A stretch of DNA of 64,000 nucleotides, taken from the NCBI GenBank assembly GCA_024345305.1, contig BRON01000008.1:372001-436000 (forward strand), given 5' to 3'. Position numbers and translations under genes: made by a program. Origin of the DNA: Mrakia gelida (Eukaryota > Basidiomycota > Tremellomycetes > Cystofilobasidiales > Mrakiaceae). The first letter of the stretch is position 1. Each line of letters starts with the position of its first letter. Below are positions 11,668 through 22,052 of this stretch, piece by piece. Below the pieces are notes generated by a model that ran no database searches, was not told the origin of the DNA, and saw only the letters and a program-made list of their open reading frames with translations.

Positions 11668-12397
11668 ATGGTGAGTGAGAAGCGTCGTGCTTGATCTCCC
11701 TCGAGCTTCTTCGACTGACTCTCGTTGTCTTGCGCGTCGTCGACAGCCCTCGTTCTTCTTCTACTTTCCTCCGTTCGTTCTTCCACCTTCGACTTCTTCG
11801 AACGGGGCCGAGTGCTGATGCTTGCCTACTCCCCCTCCAGATGCACCAGATCTACGGCTCCCTTCTCCCTTTCGAATAATTCATCGACCTTCGTCGCTGG
11901 ACGCGTCTTTCTTTTTCGTGAGCTCACCTCTTTCCTTCCTGTTCCGATCTACCGAGAGTCCCGCTTACCTCGATGCTCTTTCTTCAGTGTGCCCATACTT
12001 GATACGCCCCTCGGACTGGCCAGCTCTGTTTTCGTCGTCAGGAGAGACGAGGTGAGCTCGCTCGTTCTGCTTCGCTTCGTCGTTCTCGAGACGACTTCAA
12101 CTGACGATCCTCTGCTTCGCACCTTCTCTCGACTATCGCAGATATCATCACAGTCTTACCCACAATGATAATGAGTTCCCGTCGTCTTCCGTGTCATCCT
12201 CGAAGAACGTCAATCGAGAGAGAGAGACGAAGGCGAGAAGACGAAAGGAGAACGCGTCTGGTTCGAGCGAACGTGCCTTCGTCGGGCACTTCCTCTCCTC
12301 GCGGAAGTGTCACACCGACCAAAAACCGAAGGAAGGGATTACATCACTGGTCCAGTCTGTAGCCATTGAGTGTAGTCCAGACGAAGGCGAGGAGTGA
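11668..12397 (+). CDS. Candidate small multi-exon gene, unknown product
   Basis: Downstream of the BTB stop lies a run of splice signals that fit the local grammar. Exons 11668-11670, 11747-11772, 11841-11917, 11988-12051 and 12142-12397 join into one open frame of 141 residues with consistent phase. The start codon would be an exon by itself, as in the RPS23 gene. Donors are GTGAGT, GTTCGT, GTGAGC and GTGAGC; acceptors are CAG; CTGAC-like sequences precede several of them. The predicted protein has a hydrophobic, aromatic N-terminus and a basic, Ser-rich C-terminus with no recognised domain. It could instead be spliced 3' UTR of the BTB gene or a non-coding transcript. Confidence 0.4.
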
Positions 12398-12585
12398 AAG
12401 AGAGACGCGTCGCTTTTTCCCTCTTCGTTTCGTCTTCGCGTTTTCGACAGCAGTTCTCAGAGCCTTGCAGAAACAGTGCAGGAATCAAGCTGTTGTGAAT
12501 GCAAAGGAAAGAGTAGAGAAAAAGGAAAAGGCTAGACTAAGAAAGACAGTTGAGTTCGAAAACGCGTCGCGCCTTAGTGACTCGT

Positions 12586-13697
12586 TTAGACGGCGAGGGA
12601 GAGGAGACCGGCGGTGAGACCAGTTCCGAGGTTGGCGACCAAGCTAGCGAGGTTCTGTCCTCCGAGGGAGAGGAGGAGGGCAGAGACGTTGGCGAGGAGA
12701 CCTCCGACGACGGGGGCGAGGGCGGTGAGGAGGCCGACGAGGAGACCGTCGACTGAAGAAGAAAGAGAAGACGAGTGAGTTCGAACGAGAGAGGATGCAA
12801 GAGGATGAGGAGGAGAGAGCGAAGGCTCACCAGCGAGGAGAAGAGGACCGAGGAGGGGAAGGGCACCGAGGTGGGCGACGATGGCGACGACGTCTCGAAG
12901 GATCTCGGAGACTGGAGGAAGAAAGGAAACAAAGGGGAGGTCAGCTCGAGCCCGAGAGTTCTTCGAAGGGAGATGAGAAGAAGCGAACGAACCGAGAGTA
13001 GCGACCTGGGTTCCAAGAGCAGAGGACTCGGTGGGTTGGGAAGCAGGGACGGATCCAGCAGGGAGCGATCCAGCGGCGCTGGTAGCGGAGGAGATCTGAG
13101 AAAAAGAGAAGAGGAAGGTGAGCTCGCGCTCTCTCATTGTGAAGTCGCGACGTGGAAGAAGGAAGACTCACAGCAGAAGTCAACTGAGAGAGGATGTCAG
13201 CGCCTCCGGCCTGGGTAAGTCCTCCAGGAGCGTCGGATTGCGAGGTGACCGAGGAGAGGAGGGAGCCCTGGGAGGAAGAAAGGGAAGAGAAGTCAGCGAC
13301 GAAGCGATAAGGAAGGTCAAGGAAAGACGAGGGAGCTCACAGTGGTGTCCTTCAAGCCAGAGACGATGCTCAAAACGTCGGTCTGCCTCTTGGCGAGTCC
13401 GTCGACACTGTTGAAACTTCCGGTCCTGGGAAGTTAGGTTGTGCAAGTTATTGTATCAACTTAAGCTATGAAGATGAAATGTCTTTAGGTCGAAAAGAAA
13501 GAGCGACGTGTAACTACGTGGAACTACCTGGAAGTGAAACGTGGAGGCGATGGAGAGTATTAAGCAAATATGAACAGTAATCTCGACGCCGTAATCAACA
13601 TATTCAACAGACACCTCCCGAGGGAGCAGCTCCGCTGACGATGGCTCCGAAGGCGAGGAGAGCAGGGACGAAGGTAGAGAAGGAAGGGAAGATCATC
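12586..13697 (-). CDS. Small secreted Ala/Leu/Ser-rich protein with disturbed start
   Basis: Exons 13425-13341, 13267-13172, 13095-12993, 12911-12831 and 12752-12586 are clear and phase-consistent. They encode a Ser/Thr/Ala-rich region with a possible Kex2 site (AKRQ). Hydrophobic helical segments follow, such as VGLLTALAPVVGGLL and LVANLGTGLTAGLL. The first exon is problematic. A signal-peptide-like stretch (FVPALLAFGAIVSGAAPSGG) is encoded at about 13675-13615, but it is out of frame with the only nearby ATG (13697), because of one extra T at about 13682-13680. Used as written, exon 13697-13615 splices in phase to 13425 but gives a basic, non-secretory N-terminus. It may be a small cell-wall or surface-binding protein; the family is unknown. 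A TATA box lies 109 nt upstream of the ATG. Confidence 0.6.
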
Positions 13698-13805
13698 TTG
13701 AAGGAGGTGGGAAAAGTGTGGGTGGTTGGGAGTGAAGGTGAGGGAGGGAAGAAGGTGGAGAGATGGTTGTTGTTGGAAAGAAAGTGGGAGCGACCTTTCG
13801 AAGTC

Positions 13806-13812
13806 TTTTATA
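13806..13812 (-). promoter_or_regulatory. TATA box of the secreted-protein gene
   Basis: TATAAAA on the minus strand, 109 nt upstream of the ATG at 13697. It is a perfect TATA element at a plausible distance, and suggests strong or regulated transcription of the secreted-protein gene. Confidence 0.55.
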
Positions 13813-13970
13813 GGTGAACCAAGAGCTCAACGGGCCGAGGTGAGGTAGATTGAATGGTGTGACGAAATCTGTTCAAGGCGAAGAAGTCTTGCTAGCAGGA
13901 AAGAACGAGGGTGAGGGACGTCAGGACCTCAGAAAGGGAGAACTAAATGAAGGAGATCGCGCGTCCGCAA

Positions 13971-14204
13971 TCAGCAATCGTGATTCGTCTCGGATCCGTC
14001 GCTGATTTCGATGCTCCCGCTCCTGCTTCCGAGATCTGCGAGTCCAAAAAAACTCACCAGAAGAGCAGCTGTAGGATACAGAAGATATAGAAGAGGGGAG
14101 AGGAGGTCAGCTCCTCGCGTTCTAGTGTTGGTGCCCTCGAACGAATCGCAAAAAGAACAGAAGAGATCGTCCTGACGAACCTCACCTGTGATCGCGAGAG
14201 ACAT
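13971..14204 (-). CDS. Candidate tiny spliced ORF (38 residues), unknown
   Basis: Exons 14204-14186 and 14068-13971 join in phase through an intron with GTGAGG donor, GCTGACC branch site and CTACAG acceptor. The peptide begins MSLAITAALLVSFFGLADLG, a short hydrophobic segment, then a polar tail. It could be a small membrane protein or part of a non-coding transcript. Nothing in the peptide identifies it. It lies between two other minus-strand genes. Confidence 0.3.
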   Translation of the reverse strand: MSLAITGEVRQDDLFCSFCDSFEGTNTRTRGADLLSPLLYLLYPTAALLVSFFGLADLGSRSGSIEISDGSETNHDC

Positions 14205-14633
14205 CGAGCGAGCTGAGTCGAGCTGAAGGGGTCATTCCTCTGCCGTGTCTCTGCCGCCCTCCTCTGCGTGGATTGATTTGGGCCTAGCAGAGAGATGGAG
14301 CGAGGGGTCCGAGATGGGCAGGTTTCTTGGAGTTCTCCTTTTTTGTCTCGTCTCGCGTCGCTCGCTCCTTCCTTTTCGTCTTGCGTCCTCCTCCTGAGGG
14401 AAGAGAGAAAAAGGAGGGGGATAGCGTGCAGAGAAGAGCTCATGATTTATACGAGATGTCTATACTGGCAGACAAGAAAGAAGAAGACGCAGAGAGAGCG
14501 AGAAGAGGTCAGCCGCAAGTCGAAGGCAGCTAGCTCACTCGCACGGCAAATCCACGCGAACTCGGAGCTCACCCAAAAATCTCCTAGCCTCCATCTCGTG
14601 CTCCCTTGTCCGGCAAGAAAAAGTCCCGAGGTC
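14205..14633. other. Intergenic, nothing recognised
   Basis: About 430 bp downstream of the F-box/LRR-like gene. It presumably holds that gene's 3' UTR and a promoter for the small candidate. I see no further coding signal. Confidence 0.4.
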
Positions 14634-17407
14634 TCACTCATCCTCACCCCAACCCTCCCTCCCAACCCGATGCCCGCATCCCTTCTCGTGCTCGACACCT
14701 CGCATCTCCTCCCTCTTCTCCCTCCCGAACTCCTCCCCTCCCCTCCTCAACGGTCCTCCGGCAGGATCAGCGGCGACGGTACAGAAGACGCATCTCGGTG
14801 CTGTCTCTGCGACGACGAGATCCGAGTAGATGTCCCTCCAGGCGGAGGAAGCGTCGACCTCGATGAGGTGGGAGAGTGGGGAGAAGGCGAGGGCGGGAGG
14901 GTAGGTCGGTTGAGGCTCGTTGAGGTCGATGGAAGAGGCGTTGTAGAGAGGTGAGGAGGGTGGCGGTGGATCGGAGAGAGTGGGGAATCGAAGAAGGAGG
15001 ATCTGAGGTGGAGGGGTAGGGATTGCTGAAGGTGGTTTCGAGGAGGTCGAGGACTTCGACGAGGACGACGCGCTCGCCTTCCCTTTCCCCTTCCCGTTCG
15101 TCGAGCTGCCGCTCCCACTTCCCGTCATCGTCACTGTAGTAGCACTCGAGGTCCCTGCAGTATCCCCTCCTCGTTCTAACCACTTCTCCCACTCCTTCCT
15201 CTGCGTCTCAATCGCTCGTCGACTCCTCTCGAACCTCACTCCCACTCCCTCCAGCGCCCACTTCGTCGTTCGCTCCAGTCCTTCCTTCCAACCAGCATCG
15301 AACTCGGCGTTCCATTCCTTCCGTTGGGTGGGAGTAAGGGAAGCTTCACCTCCGAGAGAAAGGGTTTGGAGGAGAGGTGGTGGAGGGAGGATGAAGACGA
15401 GGAGGTTTGGAGGCGCGTCGGGGACGGATGTACTGGGAGAGCCGAGAGGGATGGAGTTGGGATTGATCCGAAGAGTTGATGTTGATGATGAAGAGGAAGG
15501 AGCGTTCCTGCTGTCCGATCGAATGGAGAACTTGGAGAGAGCCATCGACTTGACTCCTCTGTTTCGTTTCGTCCCCGTCGTCGGCTTGTACTCTTCCTGC
15601 GTGAGAGCCTCGAACTCCGAAGTCAACTTCTTCAGTTCGTCCCTCTCCTCATCTTCCGCCTGTTCCTCCTCGGCCCTCTCCCTAGCTCGTTCCTCGCTCT
15701 CCTCCTCGGCAGCTCGCCTCCTCCACAGGTCCCTCCTCGCCTGCTCGTCGGCGAGCCATCTCTTCGCAAGTCGTTCCGCGACCTTCGCTCTCTCCACTCC
15801 ATCGACAGAGCACATCTTTCCCAGCTCCCTCGCACACTCCCGTCCCTTCTCTCGATCCCGTCCAAGGAAGCCGAAGAGGTTGGTGTGATCGAGGACGAGA
15901 TGCTCGAGTTTCGGATAGGTTCGGAGGAGACTGGGGACGTTGGTGTTAAGGCGTACGTTCGTCGTCGAGAGGTCGAGATAGGTGAGGGAGGGAAAGGATC
16001 CGAGAGGTGCAGGGGAGGAAGGGATGTTGGTTCGTTGAGGGGAGGGCATGGTGAGGGAGGAGGAAATGTCTCGTGACGGGATGAGGAGTCGAAGGTGGGT
16101 AAGATGAAGGGAGACGGGCGAGAGAGAGAGGAGCGTGATGCACTGGGTGTTGAAGAAGACGATGCTGTGGTAAGAAACCAAGAAAGGATCAGCTCTCGTC
16201 GTTTCTACGCGTCGAAGTTCTCCTTCGCGGACGAAGACTCACGGTTGAGCGAACACCCTTGGCTGAGAAGCTTCCAGCTTCGGATCCAGATAGCTGAAGG
16301 GACCGTGGCCGGTATAGTTCCCTCTTCCCTTCACTCTCTCCTCCTCCTTACCTCTAGGATCGACCTTCGGCGCGTCGTCTAGCTTCGGAGGAGGAGCGAC
16401 CGATTTATCGACGAGGTGCAGCGGAGGGACTTCTTGGACGAGCGAGAGGATCTTGAGAGTGGGAGGAGGTGGAGGCTGATGGTATTCGTCCGTCGGAGGC
16501 GGAAGGGGTAGAGAGAGGGGATCTGGCCAGGAGGAGAGCTGCTCGAGGCCTGGAAAGGAAGAGAAAAGAGGGAAGTCAGCGACGCGAGCTCACGTCAGTG
16601 GAAAGGAGAGCAGAAACTCACAGGTGTCGAAGTACGTCCCCTTCAGGAACTGATAGTACGACGCTTTTTCGACGTAGGGTTTGAAGCGAACGAGGATCCT
16701 CTCGAGAGGACGAGGTTTCGCGAACGCGTCCTCGAGGTGCTCCGGTGCGAAGTTCGTTCCGACGTTGAGTCTGAGGGTGTCCAGAGCGGGCATTCGACCG
16801 ATGATGTTGTTCATGATGTCTGCATCTCCCTTCCTGCATCGAAAGAAAGCGTTCCAAGCAAGAGGAGGAAACATCGGCAAGAGGCGAGACGAACGAAGAG
16901 GTTGAGAGGTGGAGGTCGCAAGAGCGTGAGCTCGATCGAGCTGGGTTGAGGAGGATGTAAAACTGACCAGCTCCTCATCTCGAAGGACTTGACTCTCTTT
17001 CCTCGCTCCTCTCCGTCTTCCTCTCGCATCCGTCGCCAAAGAGGCATCAACCTGAGGAGAAAGGAGGGAGGAAAGCAAAGGAAAGGGTCAGCTCACGAGC
17101 TCGTCGATTTGCTCCTCCCTCATCCTCCGCCCCAGGCCTTCGCCTGCTTCGTCCATTGACCCCAGCGAGCCAGGAGCATGAAATGTCCAACTCACTGTCC
17201 TTCCTTCCCTACTACTACATGCTTCCAAAGGTGGTTGATCGATACGGGGATGTGAGGGAAGACGGAGAGAAGCGAGAGAGCTGTTCGTTGAAGGTGGATG
17301 GGGGCGACGAAGTTGAGGATCGAATCGAAGATCTCAGCAGGAGTGGAGAGGATATAGGATGGCGTGGTGGTGGTGGTAGTGGTCGCGACTGAGTCCGAGG
17401 AGCTCAT
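14634..17407 (-). CDS. F-box/LRR-like protein
   Basis: Five exons (17407-17196, 17051-16968, 16833-16622, 16549-16243, 16164-14634) encode 781 residues. Residues ~15-65 resemble an F-box (LSTPAEIFDSILNFV, then ALSLLSVFPHI and INHLWKHV). The middle carries leucine-rich repeat-like segments (MPALDTLRLNVGTNF, PSLTYLDLSTTNVRLN, YPKLEHLVLDHTNLF). A highly charged Arg/Glu helix of ~90 residues and a Ser/Pro-rich tail follow. Such proteins usually act as substrate adaptors of SCF ubiquitin ligases, which is inference here. The last exon is an uninterrupted 1.5 kb. A possible 30-nt intron at 16351-16322 was rejected because it is in frame and far too short. Confidence 0.75.
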
Positions 17408-17937
17408 GGCTGCTGGGAGAACTGAAAAAAGGAAGGAACAGAGGTGAGGAGGAGGAGGGAGGAAAGGATGTCAGCTTCCTTCCTCGAGGCAAAACAGCTG
17501 CAGCTCCTACACGTCTTGACCTTCGAGGCTTCCAACGTACGGGATATGTTCCGAGAAGGGTCCTGTGAGGTCCTAAGGTTCTCGAGAGGCGAAAATGTTC
17601 GATCCAGAGGCAGCTGAGCTCCTCGTCGTTGCTGTCTGCTCGACGCCGACTTGAAATCGAACCTCGTCGAGCTCGAGCTCATCATTTTCTCCCTTCCTCG
17701 ACGACCGATCCTCCTGTGACTTTTTCGCTTCCTGACTTCCTTGCATTCAAGAGGGAGCGGCCTCCTCACTGGTCACCGCCCGATGTTACCAAAGCAGAAG
17801 AGTTGAGCAGCACCGGTCAAGCAGAGCCGGAGCGAACTCAAAGACCTCCACCCTCTCACTCAGCCTGATCTCTTCCCTTCTCTCCTCTCCCTCCCAACCG
17901 TCACACCCTTCAAAAGCTCATCTTTCGTATCTCAACC
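17408..17937. other. Divergent promoter region
   Basis: About 530 bp between the starts of the F-box/LRR-like gene (-) and the ABM gene (+), expected to serve both. The ORFs inside are short and overlapping. I see no gene. Confidence 0.5.
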
Positions 17938-18610
17938 ATGCCTCTCATCGTACAAGCCCGCATCACCGTCAAGGAGGAGGGAGTTGCGACCATCCAGTTC
18001 GTCTTCCCATCGAGGCTCCTCCAGCTGGAGCCTTCATCCCTCCGAGTTCGAGCTCATCCCCTCTTCCTTCCCTCCCTTCTTCTCCCAGCGCAAAGCTCAT
18101 CGAGGCCTCGGCAGAGTACCTTACACACCCTGGATGCACGAGATGGGACGTCATGAGGTCTACTAAGGTGGGCCCTCCTCGAAACGAGCTCAGATTCGAC
18201 CAGCGAGCTCGAGATTGAGCTCACGTATTCCCTCTTCTCCCAGAACCCCCTCGAGTTCTCCATCGTGGAGCATTACGACGACCAGAACGCTATCGCTTTC
18301 CATCAAGCTTCTCCCTACTACGCTGTTCGTCTTCTTTCCCCCTCTGCTGATGGTCATTCGTCGGCCTCGGTCCTGCCTCGAGATCGACTCGAAGCTCACC
18401 ACTTCGTCGCTTCTGCTTCGCTTCTCAGGGATTCGGAAAGGTCGTGAAGCCTCTCGCCACGGCTATGTCCGTCGAGGTGTGAGTTCCTGTCTCTCAGAAC
18501 GCCGGGGTGAGGCGAAGTGAGATGGCAGCGAGGATCGGGCTGACCTCTCTTCTTCGTCGCTTCTCCTTTCTTCCAGTTACGAGACCCTTTCCGCTACCAG
18601 CAAGCTTTGA
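17938..18610 (+). CDS. Antibiotic biosynthesis monooxygenase (ABM) domain protein
   Basis: Five exons (17938-17996, 18089-18167, 18244-18324, 18429-18478, 18577-18610) give exactly 100 residues, the size of a stand-alone ABM domain. It starts MPLIVQARITVKEEG (first strand). AKLIEASAEYLTHPGC, a helix and turn typical of the dimeric alpha-beta barrel, follows. FSIVEHYDDQNAIAFHQAS and a final helix and strand (VVKPLATAMSVEVYE) complete it. Relatives such as YgiN are small quinol monooxygenases or heme- and oxygen-handling proteins; many fungal members are uncharacterised. All intron phases agree. The gene ends 97 bp from the convergent WW gene. Confidence 0.85.
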
Positions 18611-18707
18611 TCTACGTCCAGGATAGATGTCGTGCTTATCTTCGCTCGAATCAAGAATCGTTAAGCGTGTATCATCTCGTAAAAACCGACATCCTCCATT
18701 CCCTCGC

Positions 18708-20025
18708 TCAATCTCCTCCTCCATCATCTCCTCCCCCCCCGTCGTCCCCACCTCCGTAATCGTCGTCCTGGTTCCCATCTTGGTACCCGTCGCGGTAAGC
18801 ATCCTGCTCGTCGTTGTCGTCTGCGAAGAGGAGAAGGGAGATAGACGGGTCAGTGAGGGTTTGAGCACTCGACGCGTCTCGGTTTCGAAGATCGCTCAGG
18901 ACTCACTCATAGCTGGAACGAAGAGGAGGAAAGTCAGGTCAGTACTAGGGTTGCTCGTCGACGCTGGAGAAAGAGGCGACTCACCATCTCCAATAAGCAT
19001 TCCACCCAACAAACCAGCACCAGCACCTCCTGCCATCATCCCCATTCCTCCCATCCCACCTCCCCCAGCCCTTCTACCACCCATCATGCCACCTCCTCCA
19101 CCCATCATTCCGGGTCCTCCCATACCTCCCATCATTCCTCCTCCGCCCTGAAAGACACGGAACGAGTTGAAGTCAGTGTCGCGAATCTCGACGCGTCGAC
19201 CCTCGCCTGCCTCTTCGGCCGTCTCGCTTGGGAGACAGAGAGCGAAGTTCAATGACCATAGACTGCTGCTGATACATCTGCTGCTGCCGTTGCTGCTGCA
19301 TCATCATCATTTGCTGTTGTTGCTGCTGCTTCTGAAGTTTGTGCTCTTTCGCGGCGCTCGAGATGCTCGAGATGATGCCGGAGAGACCTCCTTTGGACTT
19401 GGGAGGGGAGGAGGTAGGTGGGTGGTAGGTCGACTGTTTGGATAAGAGCGGAGAGGGTAGAGACGCCTCAGAGTCAGCGAGGCGACATGTGCAAGAAGTA
19501 GGGAACAGGGGGTAAAGGGAGGGAGGAGGGGGTCGATGGATGGGCCGGCATGACGCACGGAGGGATCGTTCGTTCGCTGCTGAGAATTTTGAGGAGCAGC
19601 TGAGCCTGGAGGAGGACCGGCAGGAGGAGCATAGGGCTTTTCCGCTTCGTGAGGGCTGGGGAAGGAGGAGGGGAAGTTAGGTCGGGACGTTGAAAGCGAA
19701 GCGAGCGAGGAGGGAGGTTAAGCTCACTGAACCCAAGAAGACACTGGTGGGTTTTGGTTCGTGTCGACCTGTATAGGCGAAAAGCTTTGTCAGCGGCGGT
19801 CTAAACAATAGAGGCTACGTGACTCAACTGACCCAGAAAGGTGCGTTGTAGTTCGAGTCGAATCTGAGGAAAGGGAAGAAGGACGACGAGGTCAACCGGA
19901 CGAACTCGAGTTCGAGCGACGAGAGCGCCCGCTTACTTTTCGATCCAGCCTGTAAAAATGAGGCGAAGGTCAGATGCTGGCTCAAGTCATTCGATGTAAA
20001 GGTACTCGCCTGAAGGGAGAGACAT
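18708..20025 (-). CDS. WW-domain protein, tandem paralogue B
   Basis: Nine exons (20025-20010, 19949-19937, 19863-19833, 19768-19728, 19655-19559, 19433-19257, 19147-18985, 18912-18907, 18820-18708) encode 218 residues. The WW domain is N-terminal, beginning LPSGWIEKFDSNYNAPFWVD and closing SSWVHP. A Pro-rich stretch, a Gln/Met tract, a Gly/Met-rich segment with GLLGG repeats, and an acidic tail with QDAYRDGYQDG follow. WW domains bind Pro-rich ligands; the cellular role is unknown. Intron 1 has a GC donor (TCAG|GCGAGT). The eighth exon is only 6 nt. The neighbour at 20296-22052 has the same domain order and matching exon lengths, so the two are tandem duplicates. Confidence 0.8.
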
Positions 20026-20295
20026 GTCTGAGAGATTTGGGATGGTGGTTTGCGGAGGAAAGGAGAGGGCCGTGTGCTTGAAGGTCATGACGAGTTCGAG
20101 TTTCGCCCCTCCTCTCGATCTCTCTGGCTCTCGCAAAAGGAAGTTGGGAGAGTCGTTTAAGGTATATGAGATCGTAAAAAAGACCGGATGAAAAGAGAAG
20201 GCAAAATCTAAGGATAAGGAAGGAAGGAAGGTCTTTGAGAACGAGCGACCGAAAAAGGTAAACGACGGCCCGTCGACGCGTCCTGAACGAGCTGT

Positions 20296-22052
20296 CTACT
20301 CGTCTCCTCCTCCTCCATCGTCCTGCCCGTCTTGGTAGCCGTCCTGATAAGCATCTTGGTTGTCGTCTCCATCTGAGCCCGCGCCAAAACAGAAACCGAT
20401 GTGAAGAAGGCAAGTCAGCTCTACGAACACGACGACGCGTGGCCCGTCTTCGTCGTCTCTCGGGACGTCGACCTGGAACAGAACTCGATCGAGGGGACCA
20501 CGACGAGATCAATGGCCGGCTGATATAAGAAAGACACTCACCGAGGGCTGAAGAAGCGAAGAGATGCAAAACGAAACGAACGAGATCAGCTCGACGCGTC
20601 TTTCTTCCTTCGCTTCTCCGAAACGTTGACGGCGAAGAGAGGTCGGGCAACTCACCATTCATAAGCAACGCTCCACCAACCAGTCCGCCAACTCCAGCTA
20701 GCGCGATGCCTCCCATGCCCATGCCCCCTCCGCCGGATCTTCCTTGGTTCTGGTTCTGGTATTGCTGACCGCCGTAGCCTTGGTTGTAGCCGTTCTGCTG
20801 CTGATATCCTCCTTGGTTGTACTGAAGTTTATAAAGAGGGATAGTGATCGAGATCAACGCTCGAGTCGAGGGAGAGAGAGGGGAGAGCGCAAGAAAACAC
20901 GAGACGCGACTCGAACACGACGAACCTGCTGCTGCTGAGGGTACCCTCCTCCGTACTGTCCAGGCCCGCCGTACCCTCCTGGTCCTCCTCCTTGGACGGG
21001 GTAGCTCTGATATCCTTGCTGCGAAGGTGGAAAGGGAGACGAAGGCACGAAGAAGTCAGCTCGGGTGGAAGTCGACGACGAGCTCGAACGCGTCGAAGAA
21101 CGAAGTCGAGGGCGGACGAACCTGCTGCTGGCCCATGTACTGAGCAGGAGGTCCTCCCATGGGCGCTTGAGCGTAAGGGCTCTGGCCGAATCCTTGCTGC
21201 TGATGTTGCTGCTGCTGCTGAGAGCTCTTGTCGGTGAACTTTGCGAGGAATCCTCCGAATCCTTTCTTCTTCGGTGCTTCGACTTGGTTGTACGACTGAT
21301 CGACCGAAGAATCCAAGTCGAAGAGGTAAGCCAAGCTTTTCAGTTTCCTCGAGAGAGCGGAGAAAGAAGGACGGACCGGTTGAGAGAAGGAAGGAGCAGA
21401 TGAAGAAGACGGGGAGGCCAAAGCAGCGGCTTGATACTCTCTTTCGCCGACTTTCACGTCTGGGTTGTGAGTGGGCGCAGCAGTCTCGGACTCGGTAGGC
21501 TTAGTGGGGGGAGGTCCAGGAGGAGGGGCGAAAGCTGGAACGTCGGAGGGACTGTAGAGAAGGAGGGAAGCGGTCAGCACAGCCCCTGGGAGAGAGATAA
21601 AGAAGACGCGTCGAGGAGGGGCGAGATGCAGGATCGAAGGACGAACTGGACCCAGGTAGACTCAGGAGGAGTCTTCGTCGTGTTGACCTAGGTAGCGACC
21701 GGAGAGAAGTCAGCGAGAGGACAAGGAAGAAGAACGTTCGACTCGGTGAGCTCGTTTCAGTTTCCTCCTCGTCCCATCGCCGTCCCACTCGAGCCGCTCT
21801 ACCGCGACCCAGAAACCTGAGACTCACGTAGAAGGTAGCCTTGTAGTTGCTATCGAATCTGGAGAGGCGAAAACAGCGCTTCAGTGTGCAGAACGGGGCG
21901 GATCTGGGACGGGGAGGGAAGGAAGGGAGGAAGAGCTCACGTCGCCACCCAGCCTGTGAGGAAGAAACGGAATCAGCTGAAGTCTCGTCGTATTGACAGA
22001 AGGAAGAAGAGGGCGTCTCACCTTCTGGAAGAGGTCTTGTATCGAGAGACAT
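20296..22052 (-). CDS. WW-domain protein, tandem paralogue A
   Basis: Exons 22052-22022, 21953-21941, 21858-21828, 21688-21648, 21551-21377, 21295-21122, 21018-20926, 20821-20656, 20547-20542 and 20372-20296 encode 268 residues. If the 81-nt in-frame segment 21376-21296 is retained, the protein has 295. The N-terminal WW domain begins LPEGWVATFDSNYKATFYVN and closes ESTWVHP. A Pro-rich region, a KKKGFGGFLAKF segment, Gln/Gly/Tyr-rich repeats, a GIALAGVGGLVGGALL segment and an acidic tail with QDAYQDGYQDGQDD follow. Exons 2-4 are 13, 31 and 41 nt, and there is a 6-nt micro-exon, exactly as in paralogue B. The role is unknown. Confidence 0.8.

Noticed and set aside
16322..16351. Possible 30-nt intron (GTAAGG...AG) in the F-box/LRR-like gene
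   Set aside because: The length is a multiple of three, it is open in frame, it is much shorter than other introns and it has no branch site.
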